Shown here: one piece after another, positions 26,515 through 34,938 of the stretch
Position numbering within the stretch: position 1 is the stretch's first letter
Layout: each line of letters opens with the position of its first letter
The notes under the pieces: generated by a model
The model's input: only the letters and a program-made list of their open reading frames with translations
Databases searched by the model: none
Told to the model about the DNA's origin: nothing
NCBI GenBank assembly: GCA_023390985.1
Contig: JAEWBU010000267.1
Span: forward strand, 1-64,000
Origin: Pseudomonadota bacterium
Lineage (GTDB): Bacteria; Pseudomonadota; Gammaproteobacteria; Burkholderiales; Burkholderiaceae_C
Length of the DNA stretch: 64,000 nt
Direction: 5' to 3'
Made by a program: the position numbers and the translations under genes

Positions 26515-28023
26515 ATGAGGGTGGCGCTTGTAATGGCGGGGGTCGTCGCATCCATCCTGCTCCTGGCCCGCTGCGGCGGCGGGGGAGGCGGCGGAGGTGC
26601 GCCTCCGATCGCGGCGAACACCGGCGGCGCGGCCCCGGTCTCCAGCGCTCCGGCCCCCGTCATCGCCCCCATCGGCACGGGCGTCGTGTTCGGGCAGGAG
26701 GCGGTCACCGGCCAGTGGACCCGGGTGCCGAACCTGCCGATCTCCCCGGTCCACAACGTCTACCTGCCCAACGGCAGGATCATGATGATGGGGCGCTTCT
26801 TCAACCAGACGATCTGGGATCCGGCGACGCAGTCCGCCGGCAACCTGCCCAATCCCGGCTACGACCTGTTCTGCTCCGGCCACGGCTACCTGCCCGACGG
26901 CCGCGTGCTGGTGGCCGGCGGCCACATCGCCGACTTCGTCGGGCTGGCCCGGGCGTCGGTGTACGACCCGCGGACCAACAGCTGGACCCCCGCGCCCGAC
27001 ATGAACGCGGGACGCTGGTACCCGACGGTGACCACGCTTCCGAACGGCGACTCGCTCGTCACGTCCGGATCGATGGACACCACGTCGGGCATGAACACGC
27101 TGCCGCAGGTCTACCAGCCCGCCACCAACAGCTGGCGCAACCTCACCAGCGCCCAGCTCGAGCAACCGATGTATCCCATGATGTTCGTGGCGCCGGATGG
27201 GCGCGTGGCCGACGTCGGGCCCGGCACGACGACGCGATTGCTGGACACGCGCGGCACCGGCAACTGGTCGTTCGTGGCCGAGCGCAACCACGGTTTCCGC
27301 GACTACGGCACGGCGGCGATGTACGCGCCGGGCAAGATCCTCGTGGTCGGCGGGGGCGATCCGCCGCAGGACTCGGCCGAGGTCATCGACCTGAACGCGG
27401 CCCACCCGAGCTGGCGCACCGTGGCGCCGATGTCCGTCGCGCGGCGCCACCACACGGGCACGCTCCTGCCCGACGGCAAGGTGCTGGTGACGGGCGGAAC
27501 CTCCGGGCCGGGCCACAACAACCCGGACGCGCCGACGCTGTCCGCGGAGCTGTGGGATCCGCTCACCGAGAGCTGGACCACGCTGGCCAGCGGCAGCGTG
27601 CCCCGGCTGTACCACTCCGCGGCGCTGCTGATGGCCGACGGCCGCGTGGCCGTGATGGGCGGCGAGCGCAGCGCCGACGACGTCTTCCCCGACGTCGAGA
27701 TCTTCTCGCCGCCCTATCTCTTCAAGGGTCCTCGCCCGGTCATGAACGGCGCGCCGGCGCAGATGGCCTATGGCCAGCAATTCCGGGTGCAGAGCGCGCA
27801 GGCGGGCGCGATCGGGCAGGTCACGCTGATCCGGCTGTCGGCCGTCACGCACGCGTTCAACATGGACCAGCGCCTCGTCGAACTGCCGTACACGCCGGGC
27901 GCCGGGGTGCTCGACATCACGGCGCCGGCCAACGCCAACCTGGCGCCGCCGGGCTTCTACATGCTGTTCCTGGTCGATACCAACGGTGTTCCGTCGGTCG
28001 GCAGCGTCGTGCAGGTGCGTTGA
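26515..28023 (+). CDS. Copper radical oxidase-like lipoprotein (galactose/glyoxal oxidase family)
   Basis: A 502-residue exported protein with lipobox LLARC (Cys20) and an eight-glycine run, then a kelch beta-propeller and a C-terminal early-set (DUF1929) domain. Residues equivalent to the galactose oxidase site can be placed by eye: Cys120 (DLFCSGHG) for the Tyr-Cys cross-link, Tyr169 (GRWYP), Tyr366 with His367 (PRLYHS), and His446 (VTHAFNMDQR). All five are present, so a functional Cu/Tyr-Cys centre oxidising an alcohol or aldehyde to give H2O2 is predicted. The substrate and physiological role are not known. Confidence 0.85.
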   Translation: MRVALVMAGVVASILLLARCGGGGGGGGAPPIAANTGGAAPVSSAPAPVIAPIGTGVVFGQEAVTGQWTRVPNLPISPVHNVYLPNGRIMMMGRFFNQTIWDPATQSAGNLPNPGYDLFCSGHGYLPDGRVLVAGGHIADFVGLARASVYDPRTNSWTPAPDMNAGRWYPTVTTLPNGDSLVTSGSMDTTSGMNTLPQVYQPATNSWRNLTSAQLEQPMYPMMFVAPDGRVADVGPGTTTRLLDTRGTGNWSFVAERNHGFRDYGTAAMYAPGKILVVGGGDPPQDSAEVIDLNAAHPSWRTVAPMSVARRHHTGTLLPDGKVLVTGGTSGPGHNNPDAPTLSAELWDPLTESWTTLASGSVPRLYHSAALLMADGRVAVMGGERSADDVFPDVEIFSPPYLFKGPRPVMNGAPAQMAYGQQFRVQSAQAGAIGQVTLIRLSAVTHAFNMDQRLVELPYTPGAGVLDITAPANANLAPPGFYMLFLVDTNGVPSVGSVVQVR

Positions 28024-28038
28024 GCCACACTCGCGCCC

Positions 28039-28644
28039 ATGACCGACCTGCCCCACAGCCCCGCCGCCGACCGCAACAAGGAACCGATCCTCGCGCACCT
28101 CAGGCGGATCCTGGGCGAGCGCGGCACGATGCTCGAGATAGCGTCGGGCACGGGGCAGCACGCGGTGGGGTTCGCGTCGGCGCTGCCGGGCTGGACCTGG
28201 CAGCCGTCCGACATCGATGCGCGGATGCTGCCCGCCATCGCCGAGCGGATCGCGCGGTCCGGACTGTCGAATGTCCTACCGCCGCAGCGACTGGACGTGA
28301 CGGCGCATCCGTGGCCGCCGTTCACGCGGAAGTTCGATGCGATCTTCTGCGCCAACATGCTGCACATCGCGCCGTGGGCCGTTTGCGAAGGCCTCATGGC
28401 CGGCGCCGCGCGCCACCTCGCGCCTGGGGGAATGCTGATCACGTACGGCCCGTACCTCGAGAAGGACGTGCCGACCGCGCCGGGCAATCTCGCCTTCGAC
28501 GAAAGCCTGCGGGCGCGCGATCCGTCGTGGGGGATCCGCGAGCTGGATCGCGTGGCCGAAGAGGCGCGTCGCCACGGCCTCACGCTGGCGCAGCGGCATC
28601 CGATGCCTGCGAACAACCTGCTGCTGGTGTTTGTGGTTTCCTGA
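28039..28644 (+). CDS. DUF938 family methyltransferase-like protein
   Basis: A 201-residue protein starting SPAADRNKEPILAHL, with motif I MLEIASGTGQHAVGFASALP and the later AIFCANMLHIAPW and LAPGGMLITYGPY. This is the DUF938 family, predicted SAM-dependent methyltransferases of unknown substrate. It starts 15 bp after the copper-oxidase-like gene and may be co-transcribed with it. Confidence 0.9.
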   Translation: MTDLPHSPAADRNKEPILAHLRRILGERGTMLEIASGTGQHAVGFASALPGWTWQPSDIDARMLPAIAERIARSGLSNVLPPQRLDVTAHPWPPFTRKFDAIFCANMLHIAPWAVCEGLMAGAARHLAPGGMLITYGPYLEKDVPTAPGNLAFDESLRARDPSWGIRELDRVAEEARRHGLTLAQRHPMPANNLLLVFVVS

Positions 28645-28653
28645 GCGATTGTT

Positions 28654-28673
28654 TCTTTCAGGAATCTTTCAGG
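28654..28673 (+). repeat. 11-bp-phased direct repeat resembling a Pho box
   Basis: TCTTTCAGG at 28654-28662 and again at 28665-28673, one helical turn apart. The pair matches CTGTCATAWAWCTGTCAY (Pho box) at roughly 13 of 18 positions. It lies 84 bp before the exported FAH-fold gene. PhoB/OmpR-type regulators bind such phased repeats; the identity of the regulator is unknown. Confidence 0.3.
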
Positions 28674-28757
28674 CGAGTGGCGACGCGATCCAGCGCTTGA
28701 CTCCGATGGCGGGAGCTGGGATATCTCGAGCAGAACCCACACAAGGAGACGACAACG

Positions 28758-29549
28758 ATGGACAGGCGTGATTTCTTCCAGGGCTCGGCCGCGGCGGCCG
28801 TCACCGGCCTCGCGGGCTGCGCGGCCACCGGCAGCACCCGCTCAGGGGCGGCGGCGCGGACGGCCTTCGCGGTGCCGGGCAGCACCGTGCCGATCGTGGG
28901 CAGTGACGAGGTCTTTCCGGTGCGCCGCATCTATTGCATCGGCCGCAACTACCGCGCGCATGCGATCGAGATGGGTTCGGACCCGAACCGCGAGCCGCCG
29001 TTCTTCTTCCAGAAGCCGACCGACGCGATCCAGTTCGTCGCGCCCGGGACCGTGGGCGACCACCCCTATCCCACGCTCACGAAGAACTACCACTACGAAG
29101 TGGAGCTGGTGGCCGTGCTGGGCAAGGGCGGCAAGAACATCCCCGTGGCCGGCGCGCTGGACCTCGTGTACGGCTACACCCTCGGCCTCGACATGACGCG
29201 GCGCGACCTGCAGCGCGCGATGGGCGACGAGAAGAAGCCGTGGGAGATCGGCAAGAGCTTCGACCACTCGGCGGTGATCGGGCCGGTGCACAAGGTGGCG
29301 CAGGTGGGCCACTTCGCGCAGGGCGCCATCTGGCTCAAGGTGAACGGCCAGACCAAGCAGAACGCCAACCTGAACCAGATGATCTGGTCGGTGGCCGAGC
29401 AGATCAGCAAGCTGTCGGAAGCCAACGAACTGTTCCCCGGCGACATCGTCTACTCCGGCACGCCGGAGAACGTGGGGCCCGTGGTGCGGGGCGACGTGAT
29501 CGAGATCCACATCGACAAGCTGCCGAACCTGAGCGTCCGCATCGTCTAA
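28758..29549 (+). CDS. Exported fumarylacetoacetate hydrolase-fold protein with Tat-type signal
   Basis: A 263-residue protein. The catalytic domain (about 55-263) is the standard short FAH fold: IYCIGRNYRAHAIEMG, PFFFQKPTDAIQ, NYHYEVELVAVLGKGG (metal-binding Glu pair), KSFDHSAVIGP and GDIVYSGTPENVGPV. Unusually it is preceded by MDRRDFFQGSAAAAVTGLAGC, a Tat twin-Arg motif with a lipobox-like Cys, so the enzyme appears to be sent to the periplasm. FAH enzymes are normally cytosolic. AAGGAG is upstream. Confidence 0.88.
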   Translation: MDRRDFFQGSAAAAVTGLAGCAATGSTRSGAAARTAFAVPGSTVPIVGSDEVFPVRRIYCIGRNYRAHAIEMGSDPNREPPFFFQKPTDAIQFVAPGTVGDHPYPTLTKNYHYEVELVAVLGKGGKNIPVAGALDLVYGYTLGLDMTRRDLQRAMGDEKKPWEIGKSFDHSAVIGPVHKVAQVGHFAQGAIWLKVNGQTKQNANLNQMIWSVAEQISKLSEANELFPGDIVYSGTPENVGPVVRGDVIEIHIDKLPNLSVRIV

Positions 29550-29825
29550 GTGCCTTCCCCGTCCTCGCCCTGGTGGCTGTACCTGCTGGAGTGCGAGGGC
29601 GGCGTCTACTACGCGGGCATCGCGCTCGACGTCGAGCAGCGTTTCTTCCAGCACGTCTTCGGCCGCGGCGCGAAGTTCACCCGCGCCCGCGCGCCCTTGC
29701 GCGTGCTCGCCGCGCGCGAATACGCGAGCAAGGGAGACGCGCTGCGCGCGGAGTTGCAGCTCAAGGCATTGCCGCGAGACCGGAAGCTCGGTTTCTTCCA
29801 GGGTGCGCCTGGGGGAACCCCTTAG
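29550..29825 (+). CDS. GIY-YIG nuclease family protein
   Basis: A 91-residue single-domain protein: WWLYLLECEGGVYYAGIALDVEQRFFQH is the GIY-YIG core (VYY and AGI in place of GIY and YIG, with catalytic Arg in EQRF), followed by KFTRARAPLRVLAAREYASKGDALRAELQLKAL, including the conserved Glu. This is the UPF0213/YhbQ-like group. GTG start directly follows the stop of the exported FAH gene. Confidence 0.85.
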   Translation: MPSPSSPWWLYLLECEGGVYYAGIALDVEQRFFQHVFGRGAKFTRARAPLRVLAAREYASKGDALRAELQLKALPRDRKLGFFQGAPGGTP

Positions 29826-29856
29826 GAAGATCGAGCTCAGCGGCGTAGGACGGAAC

Positions 29857-29871
29857 CCACAGTCGCTGTGG
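29857..29871 (+). repeat. Inverted repeat in an intergenic gap
   Basis: CCACAG-TCG-CTGTGG, a perfect 6-bp palindrome with 3-base centre, lies 31 bp past the GIY-YIG stop within a 179-bp gap between two convergent genes. No T-run follows, so a terminator role is unproven. Nothing else supportable is seen between 29826 and 30004. Confidence 0.3.
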
Positions 29872-30004
29872 ACAACTCTGTGGGGAAGCCCTTCGTGCCG
29901 CAGGCGAAGGCCCGTGGATAGCGGCTCCCGACAGATTGCTCAATCGACAGGCAGTCCGGCCGCCGGGCTCGCGGACCGGCCGGCGTCGTCGGTCCAGCAC
30001 CGGC

Positions 30005-31078
30005 TCAGGCCGCCAGGCGCACGCCCGCGGCCCGGTTGCGGCGCAAGGCCTCGTTCACGCGGCCCACGATCGCATCCACCTCGGGGTGCGAGAGCCCCCG
30101 CTGGGCGGCGATGGATTGCACGAGCAGGTCGACCCGCTCGATGTTCTCCGCGCCCGCCGCCAGGGCGCGTGCGGCCGAGGACGGCTTCTTCAGCGAAGCC
30201 GCGGCCGCCGCGTACTTGTCGAAGGGCACCAGGTCTTCCGCTTGCGCGCCGAGCGCACGGCAGAGATCTCCCACCCAGCCGTAGATCGCGCGCGAACGCT
30301 CGAGGTCGTCATGCACGGCATGGGCGATCGGGACGGGGTCGCCCTCGGTGATGCAGCGGTAGTTGCCGGTGAGGAGCATCGGCCACTTCGCCAGCGGCAC
30401 GAACAGCGAGTCGTGCGTCCTGAGCCTGATCGGCAGCTGCAGCGGCGCGCCGTCCACCTCGTAGCGCGCGCTCTCGATGTCGGCCGACAGCCGGCGCAGC
30501 AGGTCGTTGTGGGCATCGCTCCCGAACGGGGCGCACTTGAAGTTGGTGGGCAGGCCGACCTGCAGCACGTTCTTCGGTTCGCCGACGGGGCGGAAGGCCT
30601 GCGGGTCGGGGCTGGCCAGCGACACGCGGCCGGGCTCGAAGCGGTCCCACAGCTGCACGTCGGTGAAGCAGGCTGCGAGCGCGTCGACCTGCAGCCGCGG
30701 GATCCGGCGCAGGAACGGCGGCGGCGGCATGTTCATGACGGCCAGGCACGGAATCCCCACGCGGGCCAGGCGCTGCATCAGCTGCCGCACGCCTTCCGCG
30801 CGGTACTGCGGTTCCTGCATGGCGAGGATCGCCAGGTCGAAGCCGGCCGGCTGCGCATCGTCGGGTGCCGCGGCGGTGATCGAGCCCGGCAGCTCGCGGC
30901 TGTCGACTTCCACCAGGGCCTCGCGGCCCTCGACGGGGAACCGCACCCGCGTTCCCTCGCGAAGGATCAGCTCCGCCGTGGAAGGCGTGCAGACCAGGCA
31001 CGTTTGATGACCCGCCATCGAAAGGCGCGTTGCGAGCAACGACCCGTACGAGGCTCCGAGGATCAGGATGGACGACAT
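30005..31078 (-). CDS. Ketopantoate reductase-like (ApbA/PanE family) protein
   Basis: A 357-residue Rossmann protein. SSILILGASYGSLLATRLSMAGH carries the dinucleotide loop, FDLAILAMQEPQ is the following strand, and the C-terminal half has the all-helical ApbA domain (KWPMLLTGNYRCI, LVPFDKYAAAAASL). The usual Lys-Asn-Ser catalytic context is not obvious, so a different substrate is possible. The ATG at 31078 has AGGAG upstream. It is divergent from the glyoxylate-type aminotransferase. Confidence 0.75.
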   Translation of the reverse strand: MSSILILGASYGSLLATRLSMAGHQTCLVCTPSTAELILREGTRVRFPVEGREALVEVDSRELPGSITAAAPDDAQPAGFDLAILAMQEPQYRAEGVRQLMQRLARVGIPCLAVMNMPPPPFLRRIPRLQVDALAACFTDVQLWDRFEPGRVSLASPDPQAFRPVGEPKNVLQVGLPTNFKCAPFGSDAHNDLLRRLSADIESARYEVDGAPLQLPIRLRTHDSLFVPLAKWPMLLTGNYRCITEGDPVPIAHAVHDDLERSRAIYGWVGDLCRALGAQAEDLVPFDKYAAAAASLKKPSSAARALAAGAENIERVDLLVQSIAAQRGLSHPEVDAIVGRVNEALRRNRAAGVRLAA

Positions 31079-31170
31079 GGTGGCTCCTAGGTTGAAAAGC
31101 CGGTGCACGCGCGCAGAGCGCGGCGATCAGAAATTATGGGCAGAACGCATCGTTCGATGTCGTATCGGCC

Positions 31171-31195
31171 ATTCCCCCCGGGAATAGCTCTTATC
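31171..31195 (+). promoter_or_regulatory. Shared LysR-type operator candidate (copy 1)
   Basis: ATTCC-N5-GGAATA-N5-TATC, an inverted repeat with T-N11-A geometry, begins 97 bp before the aminotransferase ATG. A TAGAGT -10 candidate is at 31232-31237, 47 bp past the GGAAT arm. The same element with identical spacing precedes gcl at 43936. Confidence 0.55.
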
Positions 31196-31267
31196 CCTCT
31201 GGCGATGCTTCCGGGGGCGTGCAGCGCGACCTAGAGTCCAGCGACTCAACATGGAGAAAACGCACGC

Positions 31268-32503
31268 ATGCTCAACCTGAATTTCCATCCTGCGGGACGC
31301 CATTTCCTCCAGATCCCGGGTCCGTCGCCGGTGCCGGACCGCCTGCTGCGCGCGATGAGCTATCCGACGATCGACCACCGCGGGCCGGAGTTCGGCGCGC
31401 TGGGGCGCCAGGTGCTCGCCGGCATCCAGCGGATCTTCAAGACCCGGCATCCGGTGGTGATCTATCCGTCGTCCGGCACGGGCGCGTGGGAGGCCGCGCT
31501 GGCCAATACGCTCAGCCCCGGCGACGCGGTGCTCATGTACGAGACCGGCCACTTCGCCACGCTGTGGAACAGGATGGCGCTGCGGCTCGGCCTGCAGCCG
31601 GAGTTCCTTCGGTATCCGGGCGCCGATGTTCATCTGCCCGAAGCCGCCGGCTGGCGGCACGGCGTGCAGGCCGACCAGATCGAGGAGCGCCTGCGCCGCG
31701 ATCCACAGCACGCGATCAAGGCCGTCTGCGTGGTGCACAACGAGACCTCCACCGGCGTCACCTCGGACATCGCCGCCGTCCGCCGCGCGATCGACGCGGC
31801 CGGCCACCCGGCGCTGCTGCTGGTGGACACCATCTCCGGACTGGCCTCAGCCGACTACCGGCACGACGAGTGGGGCGTGGATGTCACGGTCAGCGGCTCG
31901 CAGAAGGGCCTGATGCTGCCGCCCGGCATCGGCTTCAACGCCGTCTCGCCGAAGGCGATCGCGGCGAGCAAGAACGCGAAGCTGCCGAAATCGTTCTGGG
32001 CCTGGGACGAAATCATCGAGATGAACCAGACCGGCTACTGGCCGTACACGCCCAACACCAACCTGCTGTACGCGCTGTCCGAGTCCATCGGGATGATCGA
32101 AGGCGAGGGCCTGGAGAACGTGTTCGCGCGCCACCAGCGCCTGGCCGCCGCCTGCCGCGCCGCGGTGCAGGCCTGGGGCCTGGAGATCCAGTGCGCGGAC
32201 CCGGCCGTGTATTCGCCGGTGCTCACCGGCGTGCTGCTGCCGCAGGGCGTCGACGCCGACCTGGTGCGCCAGGCCGCCTACCGGCACTTCAACCTGTCGC
32301 TCGGCGCGGGGCTCGGCAAGGTGAAGGGACGGATGTTCCGCATCGGCCACCTGGGCGAGTGCAACGACCTCTCGCTGGTGGCCGCGCTGGGCGGCTGCGA
32401 GATGGCGTTCCAGCTCGCCGGCGTGCGCCTGCGCGAGAGCGGCATCCTGGCCGCGCTGGAGCACCTGGCCCGCACGGCGACGCGGCAGGACCGCCCCGCC
32501 TGA
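31268..32503 (+). CDS. Class V aminotransferase, alanine/serine-glyoxylate type
   Basis: A 411-residue fold-type I PLP enzyme. The PLP Lys is K213 in VTVSGSQKGLMLPPG, the Asp under the pyridine ring is D187 (LLLVDTISGL), and FLQIPGPSPVPDRLLRAM with SSGTGAWEAAL is typical of serine-glyoxylate and alanine-glyoxylate aminotransferases. It would make glycine from glyoxylate or the reverse; the amino donor is not determined. It shares an upstream operator candidate with the gcl operon, which supports a role in glyoxylate metabolism. Confidence 0.9.
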   Translation: MLNLNFHPAGRHFLQIPGPSPVPDRLLRAMSYPTIDHRGPEFGALGRQVLAGIQRIFKTRHPVVIYPSSGTGAWEAALANTLSPGDAVLMYETGHFATLWNRMALRLGLQPEFLRYPGADVHLPEAAGWRHGVQADQIEERLRRDPQHAIKAVCVVHNETSTGVTSDIAAVRRAIDAAGHPALLLVDTISGLASADYRHDEWGVDVTVSGSQKGLMLPPGIGFNAVSPKAIAASKNAKLPKSFWAWDEIIEMNQTGYWPYTPNTNLLYALSESIGMIEGEGLENVFARHQRLAAACRAAVQAWGLEIQCADPAVYSPVLTGVLLPQGVDADLVRQAAYRHFNLSLGAGLGKVKGRMFRIGHLGECNDLSLVAALGGCEMAFQLAGVRLRESGILAALEHLARTATRQDRPA

Positions 32504-32537
32504 GCGGCACGGCTGGACCGCGCCGCCCGGGCCCGGT

Positions 32538-33515
32538 TCAGCCGTCGACCCGCACGTTCGCTTCCTTCGCGACCTTGGCCCACTTGGCGATCTCCGAGCG
32601 CTGGAGCTCGGCGAACCGGTCGCGCGAACCGCCCCCGTCCTCCACGCCGAAGCCTTCGAACTTCTCGCGCACCTCGGGCGCCTGCAGCGCCGTCTGGATG
32701 TCCGCGTTCATCTTCTGCGCGACCGAAGCGGGCAGCCTGGCCGGACCGGAGATGCCGTACCAGTTGAAGGTCTCGAAGCCCGGGAATCCCTGCTCCTGCA
32801 TCGTCGGCACGTCGGGGTAGGCCTTGACGCGGTTGGCCCGCGTCTGCGCGATGGCGACCGCGCGGCCCGACTTCACATGCGGCGTCGCCGCCGTCATGGT
32901 CTCGAAGCTGTACTGGATCTGCCCGCTGATCAGGTCGGTCAGCAGCGGGCCACTGCCCTTGTAGGGGACGTGCAGCGCATCCAGGTTCGCGCGCAGCTTG
33001 AACAGCTCCAGCGCGAAGTGCTGCGCGGTGCCGGCGCCCGAGGACCCGAACGTGACCCGCCCGGGCTGCGCCTTGCACAGCGCCACCACGTCCTTGACGG
33101 TCCTGGCCTGCTGCGAGGCGCCGCAGATCAGCAGGTTGGGCGTGAGGCCGAGCAGCGCGACCGGCGCGAAGTCGCGCTCCGGGTGGTAGCGCAGCTTCGG
33201 CAGCACGGCCGGCGCCAGCGCGTGGCTGTTGATGGTGGTGAGCAGCAGCACGCTGCCGTCGCCCGGCTGCTGCGCGACGTAGTCGGCGGCCAGCGTGCCC
33301 GACGCGCCGGGCTTGTTGTCGATCACCACCGGCTGCTTCCAGATCTCGTTCAGCTTCTGGCCCACGACCCGGGCCAGCGCATCGGCGCCGCCGCCGGGCG
33401 GGAAGCCGACGACCAGCCTGATCGGGCCGCTCGGCCAGGCTTGCGCCCGCACGGACGGAAGGGCGAGGGTCGCGGCGGCGGCCGCGGCCGACTGCAGCAC
33501 GAGTCGTCTTTGCAT
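32538..33515 (-). CDS. Bug-family substrate-binding protein 4
   Basis: A 325-residue receptor with signal peptide (residues 1-25, RRLVLQSAAAAAATLALPSVRAQ) and motifs VVGFPPGGGAD, VIDNKPGASG, DGSVLLLTT and HVPYKGSGPLLTDL. It is clearly the closest in this window to receptor 1 (7844-8815), sharing the long FGS-GQG/GAGTAQH and QIxYSFETM segments. AGGAG precedes the ATG. The amidase gene lies 20 bp upstream, suggesting an amide-containing or related ligand. Confidence 0.92.
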   Translation of the reverse strand: MQRRLVLQSAAAAAATLALPSVRAQAWPSGPIRLVVGFPPGGGADALARVVGQKLNEIWKQPVVIDNKPGASGTLAADYVAQQPGDGSVLLLTTINSHALAPAVLPKLRYHPERDFAPVALLGLTPNLLICGASQQARTVKDVVALCKAQPGRVTFGSSGAGTAQHFALELFKLRANLDALHVPYKGSGPLLTDLISGQIQYSFETMTAATPHVKSGRAVAIAQTRANRVKAYPDVPTMQEQGFPGFETFNWYGISGPARLPASVAQKMNADIQTALQAPEVREKFEGFGVEDGGGSRDRFAELQRSEIAKWAKVAKEANVRVDG

Positions 33516-33535
33516 GGTCGTGTCTCCTTGGATGC

Positions 33536-34930
33536 TTACAGGGCCGGGCGGCGGTCCGCCCACGGGTGCGCGGCTTCGTAGGCCGCGCCCAGATCCAGCA
33601 GCAGGTCGTCGCTGCCGTAGCGTCCGACCAGCTGCATGCCGATGGGCAGGCCCTCGCGAGAAGGCTCGCAGGGCAGGGCCAGGCCCGGAAGACCGGCGGC
33701 GTTCACCCAGCCGGTGTAGACGGCGTGGCCGCGCGGGCCGACCGCCTGGCCGTCGATGTGCGTCGGGTAGGCGTCCTGCGCCTTCCAGGGCAGGGCGGCG
33801 GCCGAAGGCAGCACGATCATGTCGAAGCCATCGAAGAGGGTCGCGCTGTCGCGCCGCAGCTTCTTCACCTGTTCCAGGATCTGCCACAGGCGCGCGGCCT
33901 GGAGGTGCCGCCCCTTCTCGGCCATCTCCAGGTACTTCGGCGAAGCCTGGGCCGCCCAGTCCGGATGGCGCTCGAAGAGCTGCGCGAGCCCGGCCTGGCC
34001 GATCTGCGGCCAGGCTTCGGCGTAGAAGTCCAGGTCCAGCGGCAGCGGGCCTTGCCGCACATGGTGGCCCAGTGCTTCCAGCCGCTTCACCGCCTGCCGC
34101 ACGCTGGCCGCGATCTGCGGATCGAGCGGCGCCGATCCGAAGCGCTCGACGTGGAGGATGCGCAGCGCGCTCGCAGGCTTGATTCGCGAGCGCGCCTGCT
34201 CCGCCGCCAGCGACGAGCGGTCCACGTCCGCCGGACCGCGCATCACCTCGAACAGCAGGCGCGCGTCGGCTACCGTGCGGGCCAGCGGCCCGATCACCTC
34301 GAAGTCCAGCAGCAGGCTGGGCAGCACGTGCTCGCGCGGCACCGCCGACAGCGAGGGCTTCAGCCCCACCAGGCCGGTGTGCGAGGCCGGCCGGCGGATC
34401 GAGCCGCCGCCGTCCTGGCCGATGGCCAGCGGCGTGATGCCGGCCGCGACCGAGGCGACCGCGCCGCCGCTGGAGCCGCCCGGCGTGAGCTCCAGGTTCC
34501 AGGGGTTGCGCGTGGCGCCGAACACCGGGTTGTCGGTGTAGCCCTCCAGCGCGAACTCCGGCACGTTGGTCTTGCCGATGAGCAGCGCCCCGGCGGCGCG
34601 GGCGCGCGCCACGGCCATCTCGTCCTGGCCGGTGGCGTGGTCGCGCAGCGCCGGGCAGCCCCAGGTGGTCGGCTGGTCGGCCGTGTAGAGGCTGTCCTTC
34701 ACCGACAGCGGGATGCCGTCGAGGGGCGACAGCGGCCTTCCTTGCGCATGGCGCTCGGTGGACGCCGCCGCTTCCCGCAGGAAGTCGGGATCGCGCCGCG
34801 CCACCACGGCGTTGATGCGCGGGTTCACCGCCTCCAGCCGGGCGAGGCAGGCCTGGGCCACCGCGGTGGGCGTCAGGCTGCCGTCGCGGTAGCGGCGCTG
34901 CAGTTCGACGGCGGAAAGCTGCCAGGGCAT
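33536..34930 (-). CDS. Amidase (amidase signature family)
   Basis: A 464-residue enzyme with the Ser-cisSer-Lys triad placed as K78 (IPLSVKDS), S153 (GGSSGG) and S177 (DGGGSIRRPAS). Spacing of 24 between the two serines is as in the family. The GIPL, LIGKTNVPEFA and GLVGLKPS blocks are intact. It hydrolyses an amide to the acid and ammonia or amine. It lies between the TRAP receptor gene (8 bp upstream) and the Bug gene, in the operon that begins with the hydantoinase. Confidence 0.92.
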   Translation of the reverse strand: MPWQLSAVELQRRYRDGSLTPTAVAQACLARLEAVNPRINAVVARRDPDFLREAAASTERHAQGRPLSPLDGIPLSVKDSLYTADQPTTWGCPALRDHATGQDEMAVARARAAGALLIGKTNVPEFALEGYTDNPVFGATRNPWNLELTPGGSSGGAVASVAAGITPLAIGQDGGGSIRRPASHTGLVGLKPSLSAVPREHVLPSLLLDFEVIGPLARTVADARLLFEVMRGPADVDRSSLAAEQARSRIKPASALRILHVERFGSAPLDPQIAASVRQAVKRLEALGHHVRQGPLPLDLDFYAEAWPQIGQAGLAQLFERHPDWAAQASPKYLEMAEKGRHLQAARLWQILEQVKKLRRDSATLFDGFDMIVLPSAAALPWKAQDAYPTHIDGQAVGPRGHAVYTGWVNAAGLPGLALPCEPSREGLPIGMQLVGRYGSDDLLLDLGAAYEAAHPWADRRPAL

Positions 34931-34938
34931 GGGCCGCC

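Noticed and set aside
29867..29875. TGTGGACAA, one mismatch from a DnaA box, with a second partial copy nearby
   Set aside because: Only weak single sites, no AT-rich unwinding region and no dnaA, dnaN or parAB genes; not an origin.
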